From: Tetragonia tetragonoides | Lineage: Eukaryota > Streptophyta > Magnoliopsida > Caryophyllales > Aizoaceae | Reading direction: 5' to 3' | NCBI GenBank assembly: GCA_038025085.1 | Contig: CM076150.1 | Coordinates: forward strand, 3,638,001-3,702,000 | Length of the DNA: 64,000 nt | Part shown: one piece after another, positions 53,323 to 64,000 of the stretch | How positions within the stretch are numbered: the first letter of the stretch is position 1 | How the letters are laid out: every line of letters begins with the position of its first letter | Translations under genes and position numbers: made by a program | The notes under the pieces: generated by a model | Seen by the model: only the letters and a program-made list of their open reading frames with translations | Databases searched by the model: none | Told to the model about the DNA's origin: nothing

Positions 53323-55678
53323 ATGTCTGCCGGCGACCAGGAAGTGCGGTCGACGCCGTCCGAGGTAAATTTTTTTTTTCCGCAGAATTTGAATCGGGCG
53401 TCCGCAATTTCCGCCCAAACCATGGAGTAGGCGTCTGCAATTTCCGCCCGTTCCATGGGACAGACGGAAACTATAGACGCCTGCACCATGGTTGGGACGG
53501 AAATTGTGGACGTCTGCTCCATGGTTCAGGCGTAATTCTCAGACGCCTACACCATAGAGAAGCCGTCCGTTTTTTCCGCCTGCAGCATGGAGTAGGCGGA
53601 AGTTTCAGACGCCCGTCCCTTGGTTCAGTCGGTTTTGATAAACGTTTGAATTTAAGATTAAGCTAACATTGTTTTCGTTGTTTTCGTTAGGTTCCTTTGG
53701 AGCGGTTCGGTGGTGATGGTGTTGATTACAGTACGCATGTCGTCACTGATGAGTTCTTTGATAGTGATAGAGATGCAATTAATTGGGCAAAACAAATTCC
53801 CTTACTATCGGGTTTGAGTTGATAGTTTCGTCACACAAGAACAATGGAAGCGTAAAATTGTTAAGATGCAATCGAGGTGAACGCTACACAGGGGAATTAA
53901 GAGACTTAGATATTGCTGCTCGGAAGACGACGAAAACAAAGGCTTGTAAATGTACGTTCCAGTTAAGAGCTGAACAAGTGTATGGGTCCAGTAGTTGGAT
54001 GATTGTCACATTGCCTGGGATTAGGGGTACGCACAACCATGACTTTGCTGTGTTTCCTGAGGGATATCGTCAGATGAGTGGTCTTAGTCCTAGGTCAAAA
54101 CAACTCGTTCGTGACATGACTTCGGCACAAACAAAGCCATGTGCTATCTTGGCCGCTATTAAGGAAAAATTTTTCGAGGACAATGCAACTAGACGGCATG
54201 TGTACAACTACAGAGATCGTATAAGGAAACTTGATTTTGAAGAGAGAGATGTCATTGGTCAGTTTCATCATTTAGCTGTGGAGAATAACTACGTACATTG
54301 GACAAGAGCCGACCCAGCTACTAATGAGGTAACTCACGTGTTCATGGCACACCCTACATTAATTCAGTTACTTCGGTCTTTTCCTTGGTTGATTGGCTTA
54401 GATTCCACGTACAAAACAAACAAGTATAAGATGTCATTTCTTGAGATAGTGGGGATGACTCCAAGCAATAAGAACTTCTTCATAGCTTATGCCATTATGA
54501 AGGATGAGACTGAGGCAAGCTATGCGTGGGTCTCAGATAAGTTGAGGATGCTTATTGGAAATGATGTACACCCAACAGCAATTGTGACCGATCGTGAGCT
54601 AGGGTTGATGACACCTATTAGAGAGATATTTCCCGAGAGTGCCCATTTGCTCTGTACATGGCACATTAACAAAGTCGTTGAAGACAAAGTGTACAGACTT
54701 TGTGGAAAAGATAAGGTCGTCGCGCAGAGGTTCAAGAATGGGAAGTGAAAATCTATCATGGAAGCTTCCACAGAAGCTGAGTACGATAGAGCAGTGCGTA
54801 CGATGAAGGATACTTGGAGTTCTTACCCTCACGTGATATCCTATGTAGAGGAGACCTGGCTGAGATACAAAGAGATGTTTGTAGCTGCGTGGACAAATAA
54901 GGTGCTACACCTTGGCAACACTACGACTTGCAGGGTGGAGAGTGCACATGCCGCGCTAAAACAGTGGTTGAACTCCTCAACTGGAGCTTTGGACAATGTT
55001 TGGAACAAGGTCAACAAGTCAATCGAGTCACAACTAACTCAGATCAAGTACACACTTGAAGAGTGCAGAAGACGAAGAGGTGTGATGTACTCGGGTTTCC
55101 CATTCAACTATCTGAGCGGGTATGTTTCCCATTACTGCTTAGGAATATTATCGGATGAGCTGAAGAGGATGAGAGAATTGAGTGACCAAGTATTTGATCG
55201 TTGCGGTTGTGTATTGAGATCCACTCATCAGATCCTGTGTGCGTGTGAGTTGAAAACGGCCACGGATACGGGCACGCCAATTAGCTTGAATAGTGTCCAC
55301 AAATTTTGGCGAACACTCGTTATTAGTGATGCAGTGGAGATAGCTACGCTTGACATGACTGAGCATCCATCTAAGGACCATCGGTACTTTCACTCTCTCG
55401 TCGACGAGGTTAACTCAAGCGACCCGGCAGTTGTGCGCAACATATCTGTCCTTATCCATGAGCAGCTTCATCCTGATGCAGCGAGTTACGTCGAGCCGGA
55501 AGCGAACACGACAGTCAGAGGTCGACCGAGAGGGAGTTCCTCTACTAGACGTGATCCTAGTTCATGGGAGTACAGCCAGAGGGGTCGTGGTCGCCCTAGG
55601 TCATCCAGTTCGAGCCGCGGGCGTGGTCGTAGCTCATCCTCATCGAGTAACGTCGTGCGGAGTACTGATATGAAATAA
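53323..55678 (+). pseudogene. MULE transposase (FAR1-type finger, DDE, SWIM), disrupted
   Basis: Exon 1 is 53323-53364 (MSAGDQEVRSTPSE). A GT-AG intron runs 53365-53690, then the main exon starts VPLERFGGDGVDYSTHVV. In order: a FAR1/WRKY-GCM1-like zinc finger (KACKCTF then THNH); the MULE DDE core with Asp in LIGLDSTYKTN, Asp in IVTDRELGLM and Glu in TCRVESAHAALK; HLLCTWHINKVV; a SWIM-type finger (CGCVLRSTHQILCACEL); and an Arg/Ser-rich tail with RGRPRGS. Two lesions: a one-base deletion near 53802 and TGA at 54746-54748 where the frame otherwise continues (NGK-stop-KSIMEAS, probably Trp). The product would mobilise the element. Confidence 0.88.
53365..53640. repeat. Left subterminal CCATGG motif array of the MULE
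   Basis: Inside the transposase intron, modules of GGCGTCTGCAATTTCCGCC type alternate with CCATGG (at about 53419, 53455, 53486, 53519) in both orientations, with further degenerate copies. GC-rich against AT-rich surroundings. Confidence 0.85.
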
Positions 55679-55756
55679 TTTTTGAACATGTACATAATGT
55701 TGTTAAGTACTTTTTGATAAGTACTATTAATGACTTTCTATTATATTGTCTTGCAG

Positions 55757-56380
55757 ATGGACACGGAATAGATATCACTGAATTCTATCATGTTAACAAA
55801 ATTCCGGGAATCATCATACCTTTCATTGAAGGATATCTCGATGTGGTTGGGGATGGTAATTGCGGTTTCCGTGTCATTGCGGACTACGTTTTCGGAGACC
55901 AAGAGCAATGGCGATGGACGAGAGTTTGCATTGCAAACGAAATCTTAGCTAACCGAGCAACTGTACGAACACATATACGTTCACGGGGTCGACGCTGGTT
56001 ACCGCCGTATTATGTGGGACGGAGGTGCGTGTCACGATGATCACTGGATGACAGTAGTTGAGGATTTGTTCCCGATTGCCAACATCTTCAATGCAGCGAT
56101 TATGTTTTTTGGATACGGCAACGGAAGGGGGTTATATGCTTGTTTCACTGTGCTACCGTTGCAAGCACCTTCGACTGTTACACGTCCAGTTCGAGAATTC
56201 GTCATTGGTCACTTAGGTGATTCGTATAACCATTATATCCGTCTGAACTTAGCGTCAGATTTCCCTGTTCCTCTGATATTGTCATTATGGTTTAGTTCCC
56301 GTTCTGATAGTGTCGTTGGTTGGGAGCAACTTTATGAGAGGCGGAGAGCACATTGGGATCGTTTAGCGGGTTTGATGTAA
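55757..56380 (+). pseudogene. OTU-like cysteine protease domain of the MULE
   Basis: After a probable intron (acceptor TTGCAG at 55751-55756), the frame reads DVVGDGNCGFRVIADYVFGD, the OTU catalytic Cys motif. A frameshift at about 55965-55985 follows, then DDHWMTVVEDLFPIANIFNA and a run to a stop at 56380. A donor at 55659 (CGGA|GTACTG) would join it in frame to the transposase tail, so it was probably a C-terminal part of one protein. OTU enzymes cleave ubiquitin chains; its role in transposition is unknown. Confidence 0.75.
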
Positions 56381-56546
56381 TTTTTGAACCGTGTTTATTA
56401 ATGGACCGATTATTAATGTAATTTTTGTTTTTCATACGCAGCGATTATTAATAGTGTCATTTGTAGTGTCTAAAATAATAATAAATTCAAATGACAATAT
56501 CATCACCAATATTGCATAAAAAATAACATAATGAATAATAATAATA

Positions 56547-56760
56547 TCAACTGTCATACAAACATAATGTATAAAACATAAACAACCGCCTCTGCCTTTC
56601 GCCACGCGCCACGTCACGGACGAGGATTCGGCGACAATAGGGTTCCTCGTCCATGTACTGATCCCCGGAGTGGAACTCGCTCGATCGGTAATCGAGTTCC
56701 TCCTCCTCCTCATCCCTCATACGAAGTGCCTCTCTCTGTCTCCGTACAGAGGCATCAATA
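56547..56760 (-). other. Possible second MULE ORF, C-terminal part
   Basis: The minus-strand frame reads ASVRRQREALRMRDEEEEEL then DYRSSEFHSGDQYMDEEPYC and RRILVRDVARGERQRR before a stop. It is a charged, non-repetitive sequence of about 70 codons that looks coding, convergent to the transposase. Its upstream part would be the AAT array, so it is truncated or merely fortuitous. No family recognised. Confidence 0.3.
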
Positions 56761-56761
56761 C

Positions 56762-56981
<220 letters not shown>

Positions 56982-57059
56982 CACTAATCAATACTAATTC
57001 ACATATTAATAACAAAACAATTATATTAAAACAATAACAATGACAACTAATAAAAATAG

Positions 57060-57235
<176 letters not shown>

Positions 57236-57263
57236 CATTGAGAAAAAAAAAAACAAAAAAAAT

Positions 57264-57500
57264 AGGGTAAGGCGTCTGCATATTTCGCCTGACCCAAAGG
57301 TTAGGCGGAAACCCCTTCCAACTGATCCATGGGTTAGGCGGAAACCCTTTCCGCCTGATCCATGGGTGAGGCGTCAATAGTTTTCGCCCGACTCATGGAT
57401 CAGGCGTCTGCAGATTCCGCCTCACCCATGGATCAGGCGGGATTTGCAGACGCCTGACCCATGGGTCAGGCGGAAATTGCAGACGCCCGATACTACGAAC
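57264..57500. repeat. Right subterminal CCATGG motif array of the MULE
   Basis: Same vocabulary as the left array: AGGCGTCTGCAGATTCCGCC, CCATGG(A/G)TCAGGCGG, TTGCAGACGCC, with CCATGG at about 57330, 57360, 57427 and 57459. Orientation alternates, giving potential stem-loops. The position mirrors the left array relative to the inverted ends. Confidence 0.85.
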
Positions 57501-57916
57501 TGGAAAAAAAAAAAAAAACGAGTGAGGAGAGTGAGTTAGAGTGAAGGGCAAAATCGTAAATTCTAAGGGCGGTGGTGAGTATTCTTTGGCGGTATATAAC
57601 AATTCACATTAGCAAATGTTGTGATGCGTGCTTTGACAACGAAGGCAATGCATGGTTGGGAAATGAAATGTGCCATATAGCTTCATTCCCTTTTTCATAT
57701 AGTTCTTCATACACTTTCGTTTGCTTTATAAATGTAAATGTATTTTTCTATGCAAAACTTTTATGCATTTGTCTCAAACTAAGCTTCACGTGACATGAGA
57801 CTGACTTGTTATTAGCCCTTTACAAAGCACACATCCTCAAACATTACTTGAATATAAAAGTTAGGAAATAAAAGAAATTTGAATTGATTGGTGGAAAATG
57901 TTTTATTGACTTAGGT

Positions 57917-58216
57917 TCCGTTTGATTCACCTGGATAAAATTGATCTGAACTGAATTGATCTGAACTGAACTGAACTGAACTTAATTGATTTTTTGAACT
58001 TCACCGTTAACCATTTAAAATTTGTCCAAACATAGTCAATATTGAACTCATTTGAAAGTATGCTTTGAGATCTTTCCGATAACATAATTTTCATCATGAA
58101 ATTATTTCGGAATAAAAAGTTGTATGAGTAATAAAGTTACACATGAACTGAACTGAACTGAGCTGGATTGAACTAAACTAAATTTAAGTAAAATTAAGGT
58201 GAATCAAACGGAGCCT
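57917..58216. mobile_element. Tourist-type (PIF/Harbinger) MITE, ~300 bp
   Basis: Begins GGTTCCGTTTGATTCACCT and ends AGGTGAATCAAACGGAGCC, flanked by TTA on both sides (3-bp TWA duplication typical of Tourist). Subterminal GAACTGAACTGAACTGAAC words. A second copy in inverse orientation lies in bHLH intron 3. Confidence 0.9.
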
Positions 58217-59700
58217 TAGCGAGTGGCCAACCCACTTGAATATTGTGTTTATCTCTCTCATACTTGAATTGCTACTTTTGAAAATGGAGAGAGATTGTGA
58301 AAGAAAAATGTTTGGTTGACCCAATGGGTGTTGGAACATTTTTAGAGTAAAAGAATTATGTCTCTCATGGCTTGCCATTTCTTAGTGGTTATGTGTAAAG
58401 GAGAGACACTTGTCTCAAATTACATGTGGCTATGTGTAAAGGAGGGACACTTGTCTCAAATATCCACATATATGTAACCACCACAAACTATTAGTAACTA
58501 ACTTGATCTCTATAAATAGAGAGGCATTATGAGACATAAAGAGAAGGAGAATGGACTTTCTCCTTGGACAAGGAGAGTATGATCGACCTCCTTGAATGGT
58601 ACAATTATGGTTTAATTAGAAGATGAGATTATCTTCTTGAAATAGTTAAACCATGTTATATGATTAAGGACTATTTCTTTATAGATAGTGTACCATAGAT
58701 ATTAAAGATGCTGGTTTATCATATTGGTTAAGACAAATATCAACAATACAAGCACATTAGTGGAGTATAATTGTGGGGCGAACAACATACTCTGTCACTT
58801 CTTTGTATCCCGAAAGTTGTTTCGTGTAACCCGGTCGTTCCTAGAGGGTCGAAACTAAACATTCAGGAAAGTGTATTTGTACATGCCTAGAATCCATATC
58901 CAAGTTCCTCTAGTTTATTCATATTCAATAAGTTTGTTCTAACAGTGGGTGGGTGGGTAACCCATATTTTTATATTTCCTTTGTATCTATCTCTCTCTTA
59001 CCTTAAATGTCATTTCTTGAAAATAGAGGAGAGAGATAGACACAAATGAGAGGTGGGTTGTAACCCAATGGGTGGATGTATCATTCTCTTGAAAGAAAAA
59101 TGTTTGATTGGCAACGCAGTGGGTGAATGTATCATTCTTCTTGACTGGTACCGATTCTTATATTTGAAAACCTAAATTAGATCAACTACCCTTATTCTGA
59201 TTTCGGGATCACCGATTTCCGATTCAGATATTAGTATCTCTGCCCACCCCTATTAATCTATTGCTATCTCTGTGTTGTTTATGACCCCTATGATAAATTA
59301 AATGATTCATTCACGATGATGACTCATAACAGTAACTCTTTGTTCTTTCAATTTTCCTTTATTATTTAGTTGGAAGTGGTTTGGTTATGGTGGCGGTGGT
59401 TAGAAGAAAGAACAAAAAGGAACGGTGATGCATTATTATTGGCCAGGAAAGGCATAAGGCTCTGACAAGTAAATCTTCACCAGAAATGGCCATGTGAGCA
59501 CTTAAAAGTTAAAACCATATGTAGGCCCATTGGAATTGGATTCCCGGCGTTTTCTCTTTGAGTTGTTTCTAGGTAACATCTTACTTTAGAAAGCATTTCT
59601 TGATAAAGAATTAAGTACTTTAATACCTAATTTATGTTGGGTAGAGAGTATTTTTTAAAAGGGTATCCACTTAAACTCGGAAACAAACAGAATACTTAGT
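58217..59700. other. Intergenic DNA with minor repeats
   Basis: No gene. A block built on CCCAATGGGTG and GAAAGAAAAATGTTTG(G/A)TTG occurs at about 58290-58340 and again, diverged, at 59065-59130. TGCCCACCCCTA at about 59246 resembles a hAT-MITE terminus. Confidence 0.45.
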
Positions 59701-59709
59701 ATTGTTTTT

Positions 59710-59990
59710 TCGCTAACGGTCACGAAGTTGCTATCCACGATAGCAACTTTCACCAAACAAACTCGCAAACTGCAATAGCGTGTTTCACCTGACAAGAAGA
59801 CGAGCAACAAACAGTAAAAGACAGAGTCACTATTTAGGTTAGCGAGTTTGTCTCACTTAAGTCACTATCGGGGATAACAACTCTATAAGTCGATGTCGCT
59901 GATAGCGACTTTGGCGTGTAAAACTAGTTACCTACAGTAGCGAGTCAGAACTGTTTAGCGCGAAAAAAAAAAAAAAAAAAAAAAAAAAGT
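59710..59990 (+). repeat. Palindrome-rich element ending in poly(A)
   Basis: Contains the perfect hairpin AAGTTGCTATC-CAC-GATAGCAACTT (59725-59749) and later GTCGCT-GAT-AGCGAC, with TAGCGAG(T) words in between, and closes with a run of 24 A after TTTAGCGCG. The class is not recognised; a retroposed structured RNA is one possibility. Confidence 0.5.
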
Positions 59991-59999
59991 TTGTGTTGC

Positions 60000-61150
60000 C
60001 CCCGATCCTATGTGGACACCCTATTGAAAAATACTTTCTATCTTAGCCTAATTTGGGAATTACTTTCTAAAGTAACCCTTTTATAGGAAATCGTTCATAG
60101 AGTAATGTTGAAAGAAAGATCAACTAGGCCAATTTATGGCGTATAACTCGTGTGAAACAATTTTACACAAAACCGACAATATTTATGGTACAAAACATAT
60201 GATCGGGCTTGTTTGGGTGACAATTAAAAAGTTAGGAAGTTATATTTCGTGGGAAGTAGAAAAGTAAGAAATTGTTTAGTTAATAGAAGATGATGGAAGT
60301 ACAATTTTCTAGGAACTTCGACTTTCTCTTCAATGGGAGAAAGTACTTGTCTAAATTCTCTCGTTTTATAAAATAGGGCATATTTTGATTTGGTACATAG
60401 ATTAAAAAACTCTAAAATCACTAGAAAGATATGAGAACTTGACTAATATAACCTTAGTATAAATGCCACAAATGAGACGATTGGTGAAATACATACCCCA
60501 AATTACCAACATAACGCGTAAGGTGGGAAAAAAGCAATAAATAATTATTGAAAATTGTTATGCGCCTTACATTATGAAACAAGTTTGAAGTAAAAGAATG
60601 CCTTATATTATAAAACGAATAGAGTACTTTCGTCATATTTCTTGAGGATGTGATTTATACCAAGTACGTAGCCTTATTACTACACTAACTAATATCTTTC
60701 AAAAAAAATTAACCTAAAACTAGCAAGTAAATGGGGTACGTTTATGACAAATTTACCCAAAATTTGTCATTTTCAATTAATTATCGAGTGTACAATAACA
60801 ACTATGAGTCAAAAGGTGATCATGTTTCTCATTGATTGATTCAATTATTGAAGCTGAAGTCGAGTATTTCATGATGAACAATTGCGCCTGTTTTGTGCTT
60901 TCATTATCAACAAAAAGATGAAAAAAAATAAATTTGTTCTTTGTAATCGGTTGTGGTGCAAGTCACACGTTTATGTGTATTGGTTCCTAGATGGTATGTA
61001 CATATGTTCTATTTCACTTTTCAACTCATTTTAGTATATAAGATTAAGTTCAATTTAATTCGATTTGTAATAAATATTTTTTCGTATATATTATTATCGA
61101 TTATTTTTTTTTATGAAGTAAGCATTGTTAAACTTGGACAACCCTCCTCG
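60000..61150. other. AT-rich intergenic DNA
   Basis: No gene, RNA or clear repeat seen. Confidence 0.5.
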
Positions 61151-61164
61151 CGAGGGTTACACTA

Positions 61165-61500
61165 ATTTGGTTCTGATACAAAATCTGTGTTAATGATCTA
61201 GGTATCCAAGATCCATCAAATGAATATGTTCCATGCTGTCCTTCCTTTGATAACCAATCCGCTACCTGGTTTGCCTCTCTGTAAATATGGTGGACTCGAA
61301 CTTCATCACAATGTTGAATAAAAAACTAAACATCATGCAAAAGATTTTATATCTGCCAAGGTGTATCCCATTTTCCAATTAAAGCGTTGATGACAGCTTG
61401 ATTATCACCTTCAAATTGAATTCGTCTATATATCCACGCAACACTGCTTCCTAAATACCATTCTACATTGCAGTAGCTTCGACAATCAATATTATTATCG
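61165..61500 (-). pseudogene. L1 LINE RNase H fragment
   Basis: The minus strand reads IQFEGDNQAVINALIGKWDT, then PWQI-stop-NLLHDV-stop-FF, then HIYREANQVADWLSKEG and GSWIPRS. This is the end of the RNase H-like domain of a plant L1 ORF2, with stops. No tail or target duplication was identified. It belongs to a different subfamily from the 8.6-kb copy. Confidence 0.85.
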
Positions 61501-62070
61501 AATGAGTTCAATTCGATTTGAAATATATATTTTTTCTTACATATTATTATCGAATGAGTTCAATTTAGATCCATTTAGTGGTAACTATGATACACCACCA
61601 TAGTCCATAGTCAAACTATAGATGGGTGTTTAGGAACATATATATTTTTATAAAATTTAACATAGCATAGTTGAGTTGGTGAAGTGTATATGCCTTCCAC
61701 CACAGCAAGATATAAGATTAAAATTTTTGGTCGTTGGTGGGGCTCAAGTCTTGTATGATTTGTTATGTCCTCCATGAAAAGTTGGGGACTAACTTCACTC
61801 CAGTTGCTAGCTGACATGATCGAAGGGATGAAAGAGGCATCTCATTAATCTGTACTACCATATATCACAACTCAATTTTGCTGCGTGTTAAATATTGTAC
61901 TTTATATTTTTATCTGTACACAATACATACATGGTAAACATCTATAAATGTAATATGTATTATGAGAAAAATTGAAATGTATGCGAGAGGATCCTAATCC
62001 TTTTTAAAAAGTTCTATAAGCTAAGGATTATATCCATAATCGACCCAAAGTGTCTACTCTTTTTTGCTTG

Positions 62071-62334
62071 TCAAAAAGAGGATGCAAGTAAATGTCGACC
62101 GAGACACTCCCGCTACGTCATATTCGGCTCTCGTGTTCAACAACGACGAACATATCAGACTAACTGAACGATCAGTGTAAGCACTGGCTTCGTCAACGTA
62201 GTATCAATAACTGGCTAGTATAGTTCCTAGAAGCCAACAAACACAAATCATGAAGGAATGATAAATCGGACTCGTGATCATAATCTTGCCTTACCAAATC
62301 ACTTGAGAGTAAGTTTGGAACCGCTAAACCACCA
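62071..62334 (+). repeat. Dispersed repeat, copy B (partner at 5.9 kb)
   Basis: Direct, diverged copy of 5933-6207 (GTCAAAAAGAGGATG, CGCTACGTCAT, CTTGCCTTACCAAATCACTTG, TAAGTTTGGAACCGCTA). It lies 500 bp before the dioxygenase gene, as copy A lies just upstream of the AsnRS gene. Confidence 0.7.
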
Positions 62335-62762
62335 CCCAAAGTAGCTACATGGTTTCTGCCTATGGCATAAATTCTAATTCAAGTAAAGCCTAGTTGGTCC
62401 AATTTCAACAAAAAAAAAGTTCAATAAGACCAATAAAAAAGAAGATAGTGAAAGAGGTATCATACGATTAACACTTTAACAGCACACAGATCCCAAATTT
62501 CCCATAAGGGAAAGTCAAAACCTTGAATCATACAGAAGATAAAAGTCTTGGTATTCAAGCAAGAGCTAGATTTGAACTGACCAACTGATAAAAATTCGCA
62601 ACTTTACTAGGGAAATATTAAGCAGGTGACCTGAATTTGGACCCTTTTTTACCAGACATATAAACAATTCTGCCAAACAGTTTATAGCTAACTACCTTGT
62701 AGTAAAATCTAACTACCAAAAGATTGGTTTACTTAAAGTATTTATTCCAATGTCTCCTTGCC

Positions 62763-62770
62763 TATAAATA
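62763..62770 (+). promoter_or_regulatory. TATA box of the dioxygenase gene
   Basis: TATAAATA located 72 bp before the ATG, a normal plant spacing for a short leader. Confidence 0.75.
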
Positions 62771-62834
62771 GATCAGATTTCACTCTTCCTGGCCAAATTC
62801 ATTATCCATTTAATCAATGTTTAAGAGAGAGAAA

Positions 62835-64000
62835 ATGGAACTACCAACAATCAACTTTGCTGAGCTTGATGGTGAGAAGAGAGGTGAAACAATGGCTCTT
62901 TTGCACCATGCTTGTGAGAAATGGGGCTTTTTCCAGGTAACTTTCATTTCCTTTTCTCCATGATGTATAATATAACTCTATGTTCGCTCATCTGAATATC
63001 AATGGTAAGAGTATATTAAGATGGGAGCCCAATGGCAGAATACATATACTTCTCAAGACATTGAGATGATATAGTGCCGTTTGGCCAAGTTTTTTAGAAA
63101 CTGTTTCTGCTTTTTTAGTGTAATTTTTAAGAAACTGTTTCTTGAAAAAATAGGAGTGTTTGCCAACTCCATTACAAAAGTGCTTTTTAAAAACTAGAAC
63201 CATTTGATGGAGCTGTTTGGCCAAATTTTCCAAATCTATTTCTACATTTTCAAATGATGAGTATAATATTATCTTTTTGCCTTCTTTATTTGTGAATTAT
63301 AAAACATATATATTCTAAACAAGTTACCAAATAATCAACTTTGTTTGTCCTTTTATAATTACTCAATTGTTTCTTGTAGCATATTATTATACATCTTTAG
63401 GGGTTAAATTTATTCTGATTAAATCCAAAATCCAATCCAAATTAGACGATTCAGATTGGTCTTTGGATTTGGACTCACTCTTTCGGAGTCCAATAATCCA
63501 ATCCAATCCAAATTAGATATAAATTATAAAGATAAATACATATAATTCAAAAATGATACCAGCCCAACTAAAAAGTATAAACTACCTTTATAAAAAAAAA
63601 AAGGTAGTATAAACTACCATTAAAACTCAAGGTATTGAAGACAACAATAAAATGCATACAAAAATTAAGAGAGAAAAACTCTTTCAGACAACTGATCACT
63701 CAAGTCACGCCTTAGCAGCCACTCGTCCACTCTCTATCTATCTACACATCTGACTTTTTCATGTACACTAAGCGGAGGTTACCGAACACCTTTAAAACTA
63801 AATTGGATCACGAAAAATAATTCGGATTGGACTCGAACTCAAAAATCAAAGTTCAAAATTAGTTTGGATAGGATTAGGACTCAAAATTTCGAGTCTAAAA
63901 TTCTTTATACTGAATTTGAATTAGGCTATAATCCAAAGTTTCAACTATCCTTAGATATTGGGCACCATTTATATATGACAAAATATAATTGTATACAGTT
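62835..64000 (+). CDS. ACO: ACC-oxidase-like 2-oxoglutarate/Fe(II) dioxygenase, 5' part only
   Basis: Exon 1 is 62835-62936 (34 codons, donor GTAACT). It reads MELPTINFAELDGEKRGETM and then LLHHACEKWGFFQ, the N-terminal DIOX_N start typical of 1-aminocyclopropane-1-carboxylate oxidase, which makes ethylene; ACEKWGFF is its hallmark. The expected next exon (NHGI...) is not visible up to 64000, so intron 1 exceeds 1 kb and the gene runs off the window. Intron sequence holds a GTTTGGCCAA-type repeat (63077-63235) and TCCAATCC-rich repeats (63410-63920). Other related dioxygenases cannot be wholly excluded from 34 residues. Confidence 0.8.

Noticed and set aside
53783..53785. TTG at 53783 as transposase start
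   Set aside because: A spliced upstream exon (53323-53364) plus the segment from 53691 gives the expected N-terminus; the apparent start only reflects a one-base deletion.

Overview
This is a 64 kb stretch of a plant nuclear genome, most likely a eudicot. The evidence is spliced genes with GT-AG introns and plant-type products, AT-rich intergenic DNA, and plant transposon types (RTE and L1 LINEs, a tRNA-derived SINE, Tourist and Stowaway MITEs, Helitron-like ends, MULEs). The sequence alone does not fix the species.

Four host genes were found and their exons placed by hand. (1) 489-5777, minus strand: cytosolic asparaginyl-tRNA synthetase, six exons, 567 codons. (2) 11941-30624, plus strand: a K+ efflux antiporter of the KEA4/5/6 type, 20 exons, 602 codons, spread over 18.7 kb because its introns hold transposon debris. 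(3) 44933-51669, plus strand: a bHLH transcription factor resembling bHLH35, five exons, 240 codons. (4) 62835 to beyond the right edge, plus strand: first exon of an ACC-oxidase-like 2-oxoglutarate/Fe(II) dioxygenase. They do not form a pathway or cluster; they are separate housekeeping, transport and regulatory genes separated by repeats.

Repeat landscape from left to right. 5.9-11.7 kb: a dispersed repeat shared with 62 kb, a possible Helitron, a 5'-truncated L1 with an 18-bp perfect target duplication, and a Stowaway MITE. 12-31 kb: the KEA introns carry at least four L1 3'-end fragments, a tandem pair of foldback MITEs and internal duplications. 31.1-36 kb: an antisense RTE-type LINE whose ORF is open except for three TGA codons, followed by two large (AAT)n arrays. 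38.4-40.5 kb: a Helitron-like element with ~400-bp internal repeats and a (TA)57 tract at its inferred 5' end. 40.6-40.8 kb: a SINE with target duplications. 41.1-44.7 kb: a duplicated copy of the bHLH proximal promoter. The bHLH introns hold Tourist-type MITEs and a 1,050-bp foldback MULE with a 9-bp target duplication. 53.1-57.6 kb: a 4.5-kb MULE flanked by ATTAGCAA, encoding a FAR1/MULE/SWIM transposase followed by an OTU cysteine-protease domain. Both its ends carry arrays of a GC-rich palindromic motif centred on CCATGG. The open reading frames of this MULE and of the RTE are broken by very few lesions, mostly TGA at presumed Trp codons.

The strongest candidate for a less-described system is this OTU-carrying MULE with its subterminal motif arrays. 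Second is the shared pattern of stop codons, which suggests methylation-linked decay of the elements.
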